Shown: positions 16,870 to 26,119 of the stretch, piece after piece
How positions within the stretch are numbered: position 1 is the first letter of the stretch
How the letters are laid out: the number at the start of each line of letters is the position of its first letter
NCBI RefSeq assembly: GCF_900095445.1
Contig: NZ_FMJL01000041.1
Span: forward strand, 1-35,685
Direction of reading: 5' to 3'
DNA: 35,685 nucleotides
From: Clostridium sp. N3C
GTDB lineage: Bacteria; Bacillota; Clostridia; Clostridiales; Clostridiaceae
Program-made: the position numbers and the translations under genes
The notes under the pieces: generated by a model
What the model was told of the DNA's origin: nothing
What the model saw: the letters and a program-made list of their open reading frames with translations, nothing else
The model's database searches: none

Positions 16870-17997
16870 ATGTCAGATTCAAGATTAGATAAACTGGCAG
16901 CTTTATTAGTAAATTACTCTGCCAGGGTAAAACCAGGAGATTTTGTTTATATTGAATGTGACGAGGTAGCTTTACCATGGATGAAGGCAGTGGCTAGAGA
17001 AGCGGTTAAGGCTGGAGGACATGTGGAATATAAGCTTACTTCTGAAGATGTAGGTGAAGTATTACTAAAATATGCTAGCGAAGAGCAATTAAAAGAAGAA
17101 AGCTTTATGAAGAAAAATGTTTTAGAAAGAGCAGATGTTTGGCTAACTGCTTGGGGAGGTAGAAATACTAGAACATCAACTAATATTCCATCTGAGAAAT
17201 TAAAGGCAAGTTTACAAGGAGCATCTAGCTGGAGAAAGGTATATTCAGAAAGAATGGGTAATGGCTCTTTACGTTGGTGTGGAACAATGTTCCCTACACA
17301 TGCTGAGGCTCAGGAAGCGTCCATGAGTTTAAGCGATTATGAGGACTTTGTATATGGTGCAGGACTATTAGATGCAGAAGATCCTGTGGCAGAATGGAAG
17401 AGAATAAGCGCAGAGCAGGATAGATGGATTAAGTACTTAAATTCAAAGAAGGAGATTCACTTTGTATCTGAAGGCACAGATATTAAGGCTAGAATAGAGG
17501 GCAGAAAGTGGATTAACTGTGATGGTAGAGTTAACTTCCCTGATGGAGAAATCTTTACGTCACCTATTGAAGATTCTGTTGAAGGCTACGTAACTTTCTC
17601 CTACCCATCAATATATATGGGGCAGGCAGTAGAGGGTATAAGACTTGAGGTTAAGAAGGGAAAGGTAGTTAAGGCTGAAGCTAAAGGCGGTGAGGAACTT
17701 CTAAAATCACTGCTAGCTACAGATGAGGGCGCTAGCTACTTTGGAGAAGTTGCTATAGGAACTAACTATGGCATTAAGAAGTTTACACGAAATATTTTAT
17801 TTGATGAAAAAATTGGTGGTACTTTCCATATGGCTATAGGAGATTCTTTCCCAGAGGCAGGAGGTAAAAATAAATCTTCTTTACATTGGGATATGATATG
17901 TGATATGAGAAATGGTGGTAAGATCTATGCCGATGGTGAACTTTTCTATGAAAATGGTCAGTTTATTAAAGAGGTTTTAGAAAAGTACGGCCTATAA
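16870..17997 (+). CDS. M29-family metallo-aminopeptidase (AmpS/AmpT-like)
   Basis: 375 residues, the usual M29 length (about 370-415). The catalytic and metal-ligand regions of the family are visible: the first Glu region in FPDGEIFTSPIEDSVEG, FGEVAIGTNYGI, then FHMAIGDSFPEAGG and SSLHWDMICDM near the C-terminus. These enzymes use two Zn or Co ions to release N-terminal residues from peptides in the cytosol. The ATG follows AGAGGGATATA. It is transcribed divergently from the MocR-like gene, which may control it, and ends in a strong bidirectional terminator. Confidence 0.9.
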   Translation: MSDSRLDKLAALLVNYSARVKPGDFVYIECDEVALPWMKAVAREAVKAGGHVEYKLTSEDVGEVLLKYASEEQLKEESFMKKNVLERADVWLTAWGGRNTRTSTNIPSEKLKASLQGASSWRKVYSERMGNGSLRWCGTMFPTHAEAQEASMSLSDYEDFVYGAGLLDAEDPVAEWKRISAEQDRWIKYLNSKKEIHFVSEGTDIKARIEGRKWINCDGRVNFPDGEIFTSPIEDSVEGYVTFSYPSIYMGQAVEGIRLEVKKGKVVKAEAKGGEELLKSLLATDEGASYFGEVAIGTNYGIKKFTRNILFDEKIGGTFHMAIGDSFPEAGGKNKSSLHWDMICDMRNGGKIYADGELFYENGQFIKEVLEKYGL

Positions 17998-18009
17998 GAA
18001 AATAAAAAA

Positions 18010-18056
18010 GACAGCTAGAATATCACTTTTAGTGATTTCTAGTTGTCTTCTTTTTT
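18010..18056. terminator. Bidirectional terminator between aminopeptidase and carboxypeptidase genes
   Basis: GACAGCTAGAA (18010-18020) pairs with TTCTAGTTGTC (18037-18047) with one G-U, and ATCAC pairs with GTGAT inside. There is an A-run on the left and CTTCTTTTTT on the right, so it can serve both converging genes. Confidence 0.85.
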
Positions 18057-19332
18057 AAAAATAATTTCTTCTTCTTCTTTTTGAAGCACTCTTTTTAATA
18101 ATAGCTATAATAAATATTAATACCGCTAATATTGCTATGCCTGCAACGGCAGCACCTATATATAAGCCTTTGTTAGCTGATATTAAAGCATCTGAAGAAA
18201 TAGTTGGGTAAATATCAACATTTCTTGTTGGTTGGGAATCCCTTTGAGTAATTAATAATTTTCCAATAGATTTGTCTGTTGAAAGCTTCCAAGGATCTAT
18301 ATCGTTAAGCTGAACATTTAATTTTGTTTCTTCTTTATTAAGATCATTTTCATAATAGGTTACATCATCTTTAATGATATAAGGAACTTTAATAGTTTTT
18401 GTTGGGCCAAAGAATTTAAATACCTTATATTGCAATTCAGCGGTGCCTAGTTCAGAGTTTTTCTCTTTTAATACAGATTTTTCAACACCATAGCTATAAT
18501 CAATTATTTTTTTCATATCATTGAAAACTGCAGTGTCTTTTTCATCGTAAGGAGCTTTTAAAACAACACCTACTATCTTTCTGCCATCTCTTTCATAAAT
18601 AGAAACTAGGCATTTACCAGCAGGGCTAGTATAACCAGTTTTACCTCCTAGATTACCATCTACACCAAGAAGCTTGTTTCTATTTTCGATATAAGCCGGT
18701 TGTCCTGTTGATAGGAGTGTAATCTTTGCTTCTTTAGTTCCAATAGATTCTCTAACCCATTCATTTTTATAAGCAGCGGTGCCTAAGATAGCTAAATCGT
18801 AGGCTGTTGAATAATGATTTGGATCATGAAGACCATTGGCGGTTACAAAGTTTGTATTGGTCATACCTAATTCTTTAGCTTTATCATTCATCATTTTAAC
18901 AAAACTAGTAGCATCTCCAGCTACAGCGTCTGCTACCATATAAGCGGTATCGTTACCGGAGAATAAAAGCATTGCATTCATAACATCTGCAGCGGACATT
19001 GTGTCTCCAACCTTAAGATTAAAGTATATTTCTGATCGTAAAGAGTATGCCGGTTGCTTATAAGCATCTTCAGTATAGGTTATAGTGTCAGTTTTTTGCT
19101 TATTTTCTGCAAAAAGTATGGCTGTCATAAGTTTAGTTGTGCTAGCGGGATACATTTTATCATCTATGTTCTTAGCATAAATTATTTCACCGGTTTCGTA
19201 ATCAAGGGTTACTGCAGCAAGTCCCTGTATAGTAGGTGGCTCTCCTGCTGCTTTAGCTTTCGTTCCAGGCATAATGGAAGTTGTAATAGAAAGAGCTAAT
19301 GTAAGTAATAAGGAAAATTTGATCTTTTTCAT
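18055..19332 (-). CDS. D-alanyl-D-alanine carboxypeptidase (PBP5/DacA family, S11)
   Basis: 425 residues. An N-terminal signal peptide (about 1-28, ending AKA|AG) is followed by the S11 catalytic domain with SxxK at Ser64-Lys67 (YPASTTKLMT), SxN at Ser125-Asn127 (FSGNDTAYM) and KTG at 231-233 (GGKTGYTSPAGK). A beta-rich C-terminal region follows, then a hydrophobic helix at about 393-412 and a basic tail (KRRRR). It trims the terminal D-Ala from peptidoglycan stem peptides at the outer face of the membrane. The C-terminal anchor here is a true transmembrane helix, whereas PBP5 uses an amphipathic one. ATG start after AGAGAGGTAGAA. Which of several clostridial paralogues (housekeeping or sporulation) cannot be told. 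Confidence 0.92.
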   Translation of the reverse strand: MKKIKFSLLLTLALSITTSIMPGTKAKAAGEPPTIQGLAAVTLDYETGEIIYAKNIDDKMYPASTTKLMTAILFAENKQKTDTITYTEDAYKQPAYSLRSEIYFNLKVGDTMSAADVMNAMLLFSGNDTAYMVADAVAGDATSFVKMMNDKAKELGMTNTNFVTANGLHDPNHYSTAYDLAILGTAAYKNEWVRESIGTKEAKITLLSTGQPAYIENRNKLLGVDGNLGGKTGYTSPAGKCLVSIYERDGRKIVGVVLKAPYDEKDTAVFNDMKKIIDYSYGVEKSVLKEKNSELGTAELQYKVFKFFGPTKTIKVPYIIKDDVTYYENDLNKEETKLNVQLNDIDPWKLSTDKSIGKLLITQRDSQPTRNVDIYPTISSDALISANKGLYIGAAVAGIAILAVLIFIIAIIKKSASKRRRRNYF

Positions 19333-19612
19333 TCTATTCTACCTCTCTAATATAAATTCATATTAATATACGATATAATAAGCTATAAATTTTTATATTA
19401 ATATATAATAAATATATAATTATTTATTTCATATATAGTATAACTTTTGAAAACGCATACCTATAGTATAGCATTGATATGTCGAATGAACAACCATATA
19501 AAATTGATATGATTATATTTTTATTGAAAAATTTAATAGAATTAGAAGAATAATTTACATAAAATGTAAAAAGTTTAGCTCTAAAGTTTAGTATTTCTTT
19601 TGGAGGAGTGGA
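19333..19612. other. A/T-rich divergent gap between the carboxypeptidase and Nudix genes
   Basis: Very A/T-rich, with TATTAATATA repeated at 19361 and 19396 and a 7-bp palindrome TTTACAT-AAA-ATGTAAA at 19554-19570 upstream of the Nudix gene. Promoters for both genes must lie here but no -35/-10 pair stands out. No ORF or RNA seen. Confidence 0.35.
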
Positions 19613-20236
19613 TTGATATTGAATAATAGAGAAGTAAGCAGTATTTTTAAAGACAGGAAGGGAAAATCTATAAGGGAATATAAAAAAAGTGCAGTAGTTA
19701 TTCCTTTAATTGAAATAGAAGGTAAGACTAATTTAATTTTTGAAGTAAGATCCTTAAAACTTAGAAGGCAACCAGGAGATATTTGTTTTCCTGGTGGAAA
19801 GGTTGAAAAAGAAGAGAATTATAAAGAGGCAGCAGCAAGAGAACTAGAGGAAGAATTACTTTTGAAAGAGGAGGACTTTAACATTGTAGGGGAAATGGAC
19901 TATTTTATAAGCCCTTATGGTAGTGAAATTCATTGCTTTGTAGCAGAGTTAAATAAGAAGCCAGATAGCTATAACAGCGATGAGGTAGACCATATCTTTT
20001 ATGTTCCTTTGCAATATTTGATGGAAAATGAACCTCAGTGTTATACTGTGAAAGTTGGCCCTCAGTTTCAGGAGGACTTTCCCTTTCATTTGATTAGGGG
20101 AGGAAAGGAGTACAAATTTGCATCAACCACGTTAAATCAGTATTTTTATCGTTATAAGCAATATACTATATGGGGAGTTACAGCGCAGCTTGTTAAAAGA
20201 TTTACTGACATAATAAAGGAGGAAAAGGGAGAATAG
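19613..20236 (+). CDS. Nudix hydrolase, CoA pyrophosphatase (NudL)-like
   Basis: 207 residues. A Nudix box begins at about residue 61: GGKVEKEENYKEAAAREL followed by EEEL, matching G-x5-E-x7-RE-U-x-EE except that the final Gly is Leu. Just upstream, EVRSLKLRRQPGDICFPGG is the UPF0035 motif that marks the CoA-pyrophosphatase branch. Such enzymes cleave CoA or related dinucleotides to 3',5'-ADP and phosphopantetheine. The start is TTG at 19613, six bases after GGAGGAG; TTG 19619 is a possible alternative. The adenosyltransferase gene begins two bases after its stop, so they form an operon just upstream of the B12 transporter locus. Confidence 0.82.
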   Translation: MILNNREVSSIFKDRKGKSIREYKKSAVVIPLIEIEGKTNLIFEVRSLKLRRQPGDICFPGGKVEKEENYKEAAARELEEELLLKEEDFNIVGEMDYFISPYGSEIHCFVAELNKKPDSYNSDEVDHIFYVPLQYLMENEPQCYTVKVGPQFQEDFPFHLIRGGKEYKFASTTLNQYFYRYKQYTIWGVTAQLVKRFTDIIKEEKGE

Positions 20237-20238
20237 GA

Positions 20239-20790
20239 ATGAAGATATATACTAAACAAGGTGATGAAGGACGTACAACAAACATATTAGGTGAAAAGCT
20301 CCTAAAAAGTAATGATATTATGGAGCTTCAAGGATCTATTGATGAAATTAATGCTACCATAGGAGTATTAAGAAGTAAGATTAATAATATATCTGCAGAG
20401 CAAAAAGATTATATTAATTCTCTTTTGAAAACTATTCAATACCATCTTTATGAAATAGGTGTAGAGGTATCTTATAATTTTACACAGATTTATATTAGGG
20501 AAGATAAAATAAAACTATTAGAGGAGAATATGGATAAGATGACAGATAGTATGCCTCCTCTTACAAGCTTTATTTATTATGGTGGAGTAGAGGCAGCGGC
20601 TTATTGTCATTTTATTAGGGCTGTTGTAAGAAGAACGGAAAGAGTATTTGTTAGGTTCAATGAAAATATTGGAAGAGAAATATACAATTTAAGCTATAAG
20701 TATATTAATAGGTTGTCAGATTTTTTCTTTACCTTAGGTAGGTATATTAATTTTATCTGTGGAGCAAAGGAGGAGGCCTTAAAAAAATAA
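20239..20790 (+). CDS. Cob(I)alamin adenosyltransferase, PduO type
   Basis: 183 residues. The PduO-type ATR hallmarks are the N-terminal ATP-binding motif YTKQGDEGRTTNILG (residues 4-18), SIDEINATIGVLR, the central RAVVRRTERV and the C-terminal YINRLSDFFFTLGRYI. It transfers the 5'-deoxyadenosyl group of ATP to cob(I)alamin, making coenzyme B12. The gene follows the Nudix gene with a two-base gap and precedes a cobalamin riboswitch that controls a transporter operon. Salvage of imported corrinoid is therefore handled right next to its uptake. It lies upstream of the riboswitch, so it is not itself riboswitch-controlled by that element. Confidence 0.9.
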   Translation: MKIYTKQGDEGRTTNILGEKLLKSNDIMELQGSIDEINATIGVLRSKINNISAEQKDYINSLLKTIQYHLYEIGVEVSYNFTQIYIREDKIKLLEENMDKMTDSMPPLTSFIYYGGVEAAAYCHFIRAVVRRTERVFVRFNENIGREIYNLSYKYINRLSDFFFTLGRYINFICGAKEEALKK

Positions 20791-20847
20791 TAATCTTCTT
20801 GAATTAATCTATATATAATGATAGACTAGTAATTACAATTGAATTTC

Positions 20848-21067
20848 AAAATGCAATAAGGGAATGTGGTGAGAATCCACAACAGCCCCCGCTACTGTAT
20901 TCATGGACGAAAGGTACATAACCACTTGACATATTGTCAGGGAAGGGTACCTCAAGGATGAAGTGTAAGCCAGGATACCTTATGCATTTGGAGTTAGAAA
21001 CTGCCTTCGGAGGGAGGGTAAGTAATGCCTTTGGGCTTATTTCCCGTGCTCTTCGCACGGTTTTTTT
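20848..21067 (+). promoter_or_regulatory. Cobalamin riboswitch with intrinsic terminator
   Basis: The aptamer runs from about 20848 to 20990. It has the highly conserved ACAGCCCCCGCTACTGT block (20880-20897), GGTGAGAATCC, and the B12 box AAGCCAGGATACC (about 20967-20979). P1 is closed by AAATGCA near 20850 and TGCATTT near 20983. An expression platform follows with an alternative pairing region (GGGTAAGTAA / TTATTTCCC). The terminator is CCGTGC-TCTTC-GCACGG (21044-21060) plus seven T (21061-21067). Binding of adenosyl- or other cobalamin should stop transcription of the downstream ECF/DUF4430 operon. A TATAAT at 20814-20819 could be the -10, although the -35 is poor. Confidence 0.93.
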
Positions 21068-21138
21068 GCGTTAATTTTCAAAATTTCCATTGCTAGTAAT
21101 TTTTATGATCTTTTAAGACTTTTTATCTCGGAGGGATT

Positions 21139-22002
21139 ATGCTTTATAATTTTAAAGATATGCATGTGGTTACAGCTCTTTTATTGATAGTATTGATGAC
21201 CTTTATAGTTTTCTCTACAGATAATCCACTTATTTTATTAAGTATATTTATATTTTGTCAGGCTATTTTCATGATGACTGGTTCCAGAGAGAAAATTAAG
21301 AAAGGTTTGGTCTATTTTATACCCTTTGCTGCTGTATCTATAATAATTAATTTTCTCTTTGTAGATGAGGGCAGTACAATTTTGTTTATTGCATTTGGGA
21401 AAAATTTTACTTTGGAAGCATTAATTTACGCTCTAATATTTTCTTCAAAGCTTTTGTTGATAATATATATTTTTTCTATGATTGAGCTTTTATTAAATAA
21501 CGATGGAGCTGTTTCTTATTTTTCAAGCATAATGCCTAAATCTACTTTATTGCTTACTATTTCCTTTAAGCTTTTTCCTAACTTGAAGAGAAGGATAAAT
21601 ACTTTAAGAGAGGTTTATAGTTTAAGGGGAGTAGATTTTGAAAGTAAGTCTATTAAAGAAAAGGCTAAGAGCTACACACCGATTTTGGCTAATTTGCTAG
21701 GGACATCCATGGAAGAAGCTTTTGATATAGGGGAATCAGCCTATGTGAGAGGTTTTTTAAGCGGTAAAAGATCTGTTTATCAAAGGCAGAAGGCAAGCAA
21801 GAAGGATATTATTTTAAGCCTTCATATGTTTATAATCCTCATATTGTTTATATTTCTCAAGTTTAAGAAACTGGATACCTTTGATATATACAACAATTTC
21901 CGATGGCAGGTGCTTTTAAACTATTATGTTCTATTAATGAGTATTGCAATATTAACTCTAATTTTAAGCTTTTACTTAAATTGGAGAAACAAGGAGAGTT
22001 AG
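21139..22002 (+). CDS. ECF transporter T component (CbiQ/EcfT-like)
   Basis: 287 residues with five to six membrane helices. The two EcfT coupling-helix motifs are visible as SLRGVDFES (about residues 162-170) and ESAYVRGFLSG (about 199-209); the Arg-Gly pairs insert into the ATPase subunits. EcfT is the energy-coupling scaffold joining the ATPases to the substrate-binding S component. It is the first gene after the cobalamin riboswitch, starts at ATG after CGGAGGG, and ends one base before the ATPase gene. The context marks this as a dedicated (group I-like) ECF transporter for a cobalamin-related compound. Confidence 0.88.
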   Translation: MLYNFKDMHVVTALLLIVLMTFIVFSTDNPLILLSIFIFCQAIFMMTGSREKIKKGLVYFIPFAAVSIIINFLFVDEGSTILFIAFGKNFTLEALIYALIFSSKLLLIIYIFSMIELLLNNDGAVSYFSSIMPKSTLLLTISFKLFPNLKRRINTLREVYSLRGVDFESKSIKEKAKSYTPILANLLGTSMEEAFDIGESAYVRGFLSGKRSVYQRQKASKKDIILSLHMFIILILFIFLKFKKLDTFDIYNNFRWQVLLNYYVLLMSIAILTLILSFYLNWRNKES

Positions 22003-22003
22003 A

Positions 22004-23617
22004 ATGGCTTACATAGAACTAAAGAATTTGGATTACTGGTATGCAGGAGAAGATAAAAAAGTCCTAAGCAATATTAATTTGCAAATAGAAAAGGGAGAAA
22101 TTCTCTTTATAGTTGGCAGATCTGGTTCAGGAAAATCTACCTTGGCAAAGGCCATTACCGGCGCCGTTCCTCAATTTTATGGTGGAAAAATCCGTGGCCA
22201 GGTACTAATAAAGGATATACCTTTAAAGGATATGGATTATAGGGAAAGGGCCAAGGAAATAACCATGGTCTTTCAAGATCCTGAAAGACAATTAATGATG
22301 AATAAGGTTCATAGAGAAGTAGCCTTTGGTTTGGAAAGTGTAGGCATAGAGGAGGAAGTTATAGAAAGAAGAGTATGGGAAGCTATGCAGTTTTCAAATA
22401 TTTTGGATATAGCTGAAAGAGATATAAGCAGCTTGTCTGGAGGACAAAAGCAGAGAGTGGCTATAACTTCCGCCATAGCCTATTTACCGGGATGTATAAT
22501 ACTGGATGAACCAACTTCACAGTTAGATCCTTCTGCTGCAGAGGAAGTTATTGCTCTCATAAAGAAGATAAATGAGGAGTTAGGAACAACTATTATTGTT
22601 ATTGAACAAAGGATAGATAAGTGGTTTGATATTGCAGATAGAATGATAATCATGGAGGCGGGGGCAATTAAATTCAATGGTAGAAAGGAAGAGATTTACG
22701 TAGAAAATTACGAAAGCTTTTATCCGGAATACTTTAAGCTAGCTAAAAGGTTAGGTTATAAAGAACCACCAAGAAGTTTTAAGCATATGAGGAGCTTGAT
22801 AAATAGTGAGAAAATCGCTATAGAGTCTTTGAAAAATACTAATAAAAAGGAAGAAGTAGAATGTATAAATATAAAAAAATTAAAGGTTAACTATGGAAGT
22901 TTGCAAGCTCTTAAAAACATAAGTATTAATATAAGAGAAGGAGAACTATTGGGGATAATAGGTTCTAACGGCGCTGGTAAAAGTACTCTTTTAAAATCAA
23001 TAATGGGCTTATTTTCTTATGAAGGTTCTATAAAGCTTTTTGGCAAGGAAGTGAAGAAGCTTAAACTAAAGGAAATCTCAATGCTAATAGGATATGTTTC
23101 TCAAAATCCTAATGATTATATTACCAAAGATACAGTATATGATGAAATTAAGTTTACCCTTGATAATCATAAGATTAAAGATTATGCATTGATTGATCAG
23201 GTTTTACTTAAGTTAGGAATAGAACATTTAAGAAATAAAAACCCTAGAGATTTAAGTGGTGGAGAAAAACAAAGGGTGGCTATAGCCTCTGTTTTAGTAA
23301 CAAAGCCTAAAATCCTTATGTTGGACGAACCAACTAGAGGCCTTGATTATGAGGCCAAAGTAAAGCTTGGGAAACTGTTAAAGGAACTAAACAAGGAAGG
23401 TACTACAATTATAATGGTAACCCATGATATGGAGTTTGCATCGAAGTTTTGTAGTAGATTCATCTTAATGTTTAATGGAAGTATAGCAGCTTCAGGAGAT
23501 CATCATCAGGTGCTAGATGGAGGTATATACTTTACCACAAGTTTGAACAAGCTTTTTAGGGATAAACAGAAAGATGTATTTAATATAAGTCAGTTTGTGG
23601 AGAGGGATGCCTTATGA
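22004..23617 (+). CDS. ECF transporter ATPase, fused A1-A2 (two ABC domains)
   Basis: 537 residues with two complete ABC ATPase domains in one chain. Domain 1 (about 1-245): Walker A VGRSGSGKST, Q-loop FQDPERQL, signature LSGGQKQRV, Walker B CIILDEPTSQLD. Domain 2 (about 275-515): Walker A IGSNGAGKST, QNPNDY, signature LSGGEKQRV, Walker B ILMLDEPTRGLD. Both look catalytically competent. In most ECF systems A and A' are separate genes; the fused form is typical of dedicated transporters. It couples ATP hydrolysis to substrate uptake on the inner face of the membrane. Its stop overlaps the S-component start by ATGA. Confidence 0.92.
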   Translation: MAYIELKNLDYWYAGEDKKVLSNINLQIEKGEILFIVGRSGSGKSTLAKAITGAVPQFYGGKIRGQVLIKDIPLKDMDYRERAKEITMVFQDPERQLMMNKVHREVAFGLESVGIEEEVIERRVWEAMQFSNILDIAERDISSLSGGQKQRVAITSAIAYLPGCIILDEPTSQLDPSAAEEVIALIKKINEELGTTIIVIEQRIDKWFDIADRMIIMEAGAIKFNGRKEEIYVENYESFYPEYFKLAKRLGYKEPPRSFKHMRSLINSEKIAIESLKNTNKKEEVECINIKKLKVNYGSLQALKNISINIREGELLGIIGSNGAGKSTLLKSIMGLFSYEGSIKLFGKEVKKLKLKEISMLIGYVSQNPNDYITKDTVYDEIKFTLDNHKIKDYALIDQVLLKLGIEHLRNKNPRDLSGGEKQRVAIASVLVTKPKILMLDEPTRGLDYEAKVKLGKLLKELNKEGTTIIMVTHDMEFASKFCSRFILMFNGSIAASGDHHQVLDGGIYFTTSLNKLFRDKQKDVFNISQFVERDAL

Positions 23618-24318
23618 AGAAGTTGCTAGTTATAAGTACTTTTTTACTTTTGATGGTCCTAATTGCTTGTAGCTTTAGTTATGGTAGTCCTGCAAAGGAT
23701 TATGGCAATATTATTGTTTTTGGAGTCTTTATTATTTTGCTATCTAGTTACATATACTTTGAAAAAGGTACCATGGGCAGCAAAGAAATTGGAATTATAG
23801 CTACTCTTAGTAGTTTTGCAGCGGTAGCCAGGGTGCCCTTTGCAGCCCTCCCTAATGTTCAACCAACCACCTTTTTAGTAGCTCTTTCCGGCTATGTTTT
23901 TGGGCCTTATGAGGGCTTTTTGGTGGGGGCTACTTCAGCCTTTATATCCAATATATTTCTTGGTCAAGGACCTTGGACGCCTTGGCAAATGCTAGCTTGG
24001 GCTCTTATAGGGGCTTTTTCTGGATTTTTGGGATTAGTTAAGGGGAGAAAAGGTAAGCTAATATCTTCAGAGGCCTTTGCTGCATTATGTTTTGTTTATG
24101 GTTTTATTTTTGATTGGATAATGAATTTATGGCATGTCCTTGGATTCATTAAGCCTTTAACTATGAAAGCTATATTAGCATCTTATGCTACTGGCTTAAC
24201 ATTAGACATAATGCATGCTACAGGGAATTGTATATTTGCTATAATCCTTTTTGATTCTCTCTATAAAGTTTTGTCTAGATTTAAAAAGAGATTGATAGTT
24301 ACCTATATTAAAGAATAA
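23614..24318 (+). CDS. ECF transporter S component, probably for cobalamin or a corrinoid precursor
   Basis: 234 residues with about seven hydrophobic segments: an extra N-terminal helix (about 4-22) and the six-helix S-component core. The core has ALPNVQPTTFLVALSGYVF, GPYEGFLVGATSAFISN and GPWTPWQMLAWALIGAFSGF, a pattern typical of the CblT/CbrT-like and related S components. It is the membrane substrate-binding subunit. Specificity is inferred from the upstream cobalamin riboswitch and the adjacent adenosyltransferase, not from known ligand residues. Its ATG overlaps the ATPase stop codon, indicating translational coupling. Confidence 0.8.
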   Translation: MKKLLVISTFLLLMVLIACSFSYGSPAKDYGNIIVFGVFIILLSSYIYFEKGTMGSKEIGIIATLSSFAAVARVPFAALPNVQPTTFLVALSGYVFGPYEGFLVGATSAFISNIFLGQGPWTPWQMLAWALIGAFSGFLGLVKGRKGKLISSEAFAALCFVYGFIFDWIMNLWHVLGFIKPLTMKAILASYATGLTLDIMHATGNCIFAIILFDSLYKVLSRFKKRLIVTYIKE

Positions 24319-24337
24319 GAGAAAGGGAGATAAAATA

Positions 24338-26101
24338 ATGAAAAAGAAAATAAATAGTTTGCTACTAGTATTTATTTTTATTCTAGTACCAATAATGAAT
24401 TTGAACATAAAGATTAAAGCTGAAAAAGCTGCTATTTCCGTTGAAGTTGTAGTAAACAGCCATAACAAGATGATGGCAAAAGGTAAATCAGATAAGAGCA
24501 ATGCTTTGGAGGCCTTAAAGGATGTACTTAATAAAAATAAAATTGAGATAGATATACAAGAATATGATTGGGGTAAGGAGATTGTTAAAATTGGATCCGT
24601 AGCCAAAGGGAAATTTGGAGGCTATGATGGCTGGTTATATGCTGTAAATCGAAAGGGTACTTATGTAGATATCACTAGCGGTATAGACAGCTTTACTTTA
24701 GAAGCAGGAGATAAGTTAATATTATACTATGGAGATTTAGGCACTGTTACCGTAAATAATATTGAATTTTCTACAAAAGAAGAAAATAAAGAGTTGTCAA
24801 TTTCCTTAAACAATAGCTATATAGACTATCAGACCAATGCTCCAGTAGTTAATCCTATTAACGGACTTAGCAAGGTTAAGATAGATGGCAAGGAATATAA
24901 AGTAGAAGGTAACTCTGTTAATATTCCTAAAGGATTAAGTTATGGAAACCATACTCTAGAAGTTAGCGATTTCCAAGAGAGTAAATGTCCTGTAGTAGTA
25001 GCGGATGATAGCATTACTATAAATTTTGGCAGTACAGAGGAAAAAAAGTCTGGAAATGGTGATTCTCAGAATAATATATCTAAGGATAAGGCTATTAAGG
25101 AAGAAATAGATTATATAAGCAACTATTTAAAGGATAACAGTAGTGACCCTTGGGCTGGTGTAGTCCTACAAAAGTTTGGAGTTAAAGCAGATGAAAGCTT
25201 TATTAAAGAAAACTATGAAAAAGTTGCAAAGGAAGACTTGAAAAATTTATCTAACACTGATTTGGAAAAGCTTATATTAAATTTAACAGCTTTAGGGTAT
25301 AGTCCTTACGATTTTAATGGGAAAAATCTTATTGAAGAGCTTTTTAGTAGAAGTGAAGAGAATTTTCTTATAAATGATGCAGCTTTTGCTCTAATAGTTT
25401 ACAACTATGCTAATGTTGGCGAAGAATATTCCTTAAGTAAAGATAAATTGATTAATATAATATTGGAAAAAACAATAAATAACAATGGTAATACTGGTTG
25501 GGCCTTAAGTGGTGACAGTGTTAATCCAGATATTACCGGCCTAGTTTTCAGTGCTTTGGCCCCATATAATAAAGATGAACATCCTAAGGTAAAGGAAGTT
25601 ATTCAAAAGGCGGTGGATACTTTATCAAAGCTTCAAAATGATAAGGGATATCTAACAGATAGTTTTGGAATATTTAGCGAAAGTCAGTCCTTTGCCATTA
25701 TCGGTTTAGTGGCATTAGGAGAAAATCCTGAAGGGCCTAAATTTACAAAGTCCCAAGGGGATTTAGTTTCAGCGTTACTATCCTACAAAGGTACAGAAGG
25801 ACAATATAAACACATGTTGGATGGTGACAATAATTATATGGCTACGGAACAGGCCTTGAGAGCTTTATATTCCTTACAAAAGTATAAGGAGTCTGGAGCT
25901 GCTTATGATTTCTATGCTAGCGATATAAAAGCTAAGGATCTACCATCTTTTAAGGTTGATGCCACTCAAAAGGATAAAAGCAATGAAGCTGGGACTAAAG
26001 GGGGCTTTCCTTCAAAATTAGTTCTACCTATTGTAATTGCTCTTCTTGTTGCTTTTATAGTTGTCATAATTATAAAAAGTAAAAGGAAACCTATAAATTA
26101 A
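24338..26101 (+). CDS. Surface-anchored DUF4430 plus alpha6/alpha6-like protein (transcobalamin-like modules)
   Basis: 587 residues. A signal peptide (about 1-28) is followed by a DUF4430 domain (about 35-132, core GGYDGWLYAVNRKGTY and EAGDKLILYYGD) and a beta-rich spacer (about 135-228). A helical repeat region (about 245-535) then resembles prenyltransferase/terpene-cyclase alpha6/alpha6 barrels (NGNTGWALSGDSVNPDITGL, SQSFAIIGLVALG, ATEQALRALYSL). A C-terminal membrane helix (about 563-582) with a KSKRK tail ends the chain. Animal intrinsic factor and transcobalamin are built from the same two modules in the order alpha then DUF4430-like beta; here the order is reversed. It is the fourth gene of the riboswitch-controlled operon. 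A cobalamin-capture role on the cell surface is a strong inference but not shown by sequence alone. Confidence 0.8.
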   Translation: MKKKINSLLLVFIFILVPIMNLNIKIKAEKAAISVEVVVNSHNKMMAKGKSDKSNALEALKDVLNKNKIEIDIQEYDWGKEIVKIGSVAKGKFGGYDGWLYAVNRKGTYVDITSGIDSFTLEAGDKLILYYGDLGTVTVNNIEFSTKEENKELSISLNNSYIDYQTNAPVVNPINGLSKVKIDGKEYKVEGNSVNIPKGLSYGNHTLEVSDFQESKCPVVVADDSITINFGSTEEKKSGNGDSQNNISKDKAIKEEIDYISNYLKDNSSDPWAGVVLQKFGVKADESFIKENYEKVAKEDLKNLSNTDLEKLILNLTALGYSPYDFNGKNLIEELFSRSEENFLINDAAFALIVYNYANVGEEYSLSKDKLINIILEKTINNNGNTGWALSGDSVNPDITGLVFSALAPYNKDEHPKVKEVIQKAVDTLSKLQNDKGYLTDSFGIFSESQSFAIIGLVALGENPEGPKFTKSQGDLVSALLSYKGTEGQYKHMLDGDNNYMATEQALRALYSLQKYKESGAAYDFYASDIKAKDLPSFKVDATQKDKSNEAGTKGGFPSKLVLPIVIALLVAFIVVIIIKSKRKPIN

Positions 26102-26119
26102 TAAGAAAAGAGTGATACT

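Noticed and set aside
19361..19405. TATTAATATA repeats as a CRISPR or iteron array
   Set aside because: Only two short A/T-only copies, expected by chance in this gap.
20846..21058. Minus-strand 70-residue ORF
   Set aside because: It lies entirely over the cobalamin riboswitch, whose conserved blocks explain the sequence.
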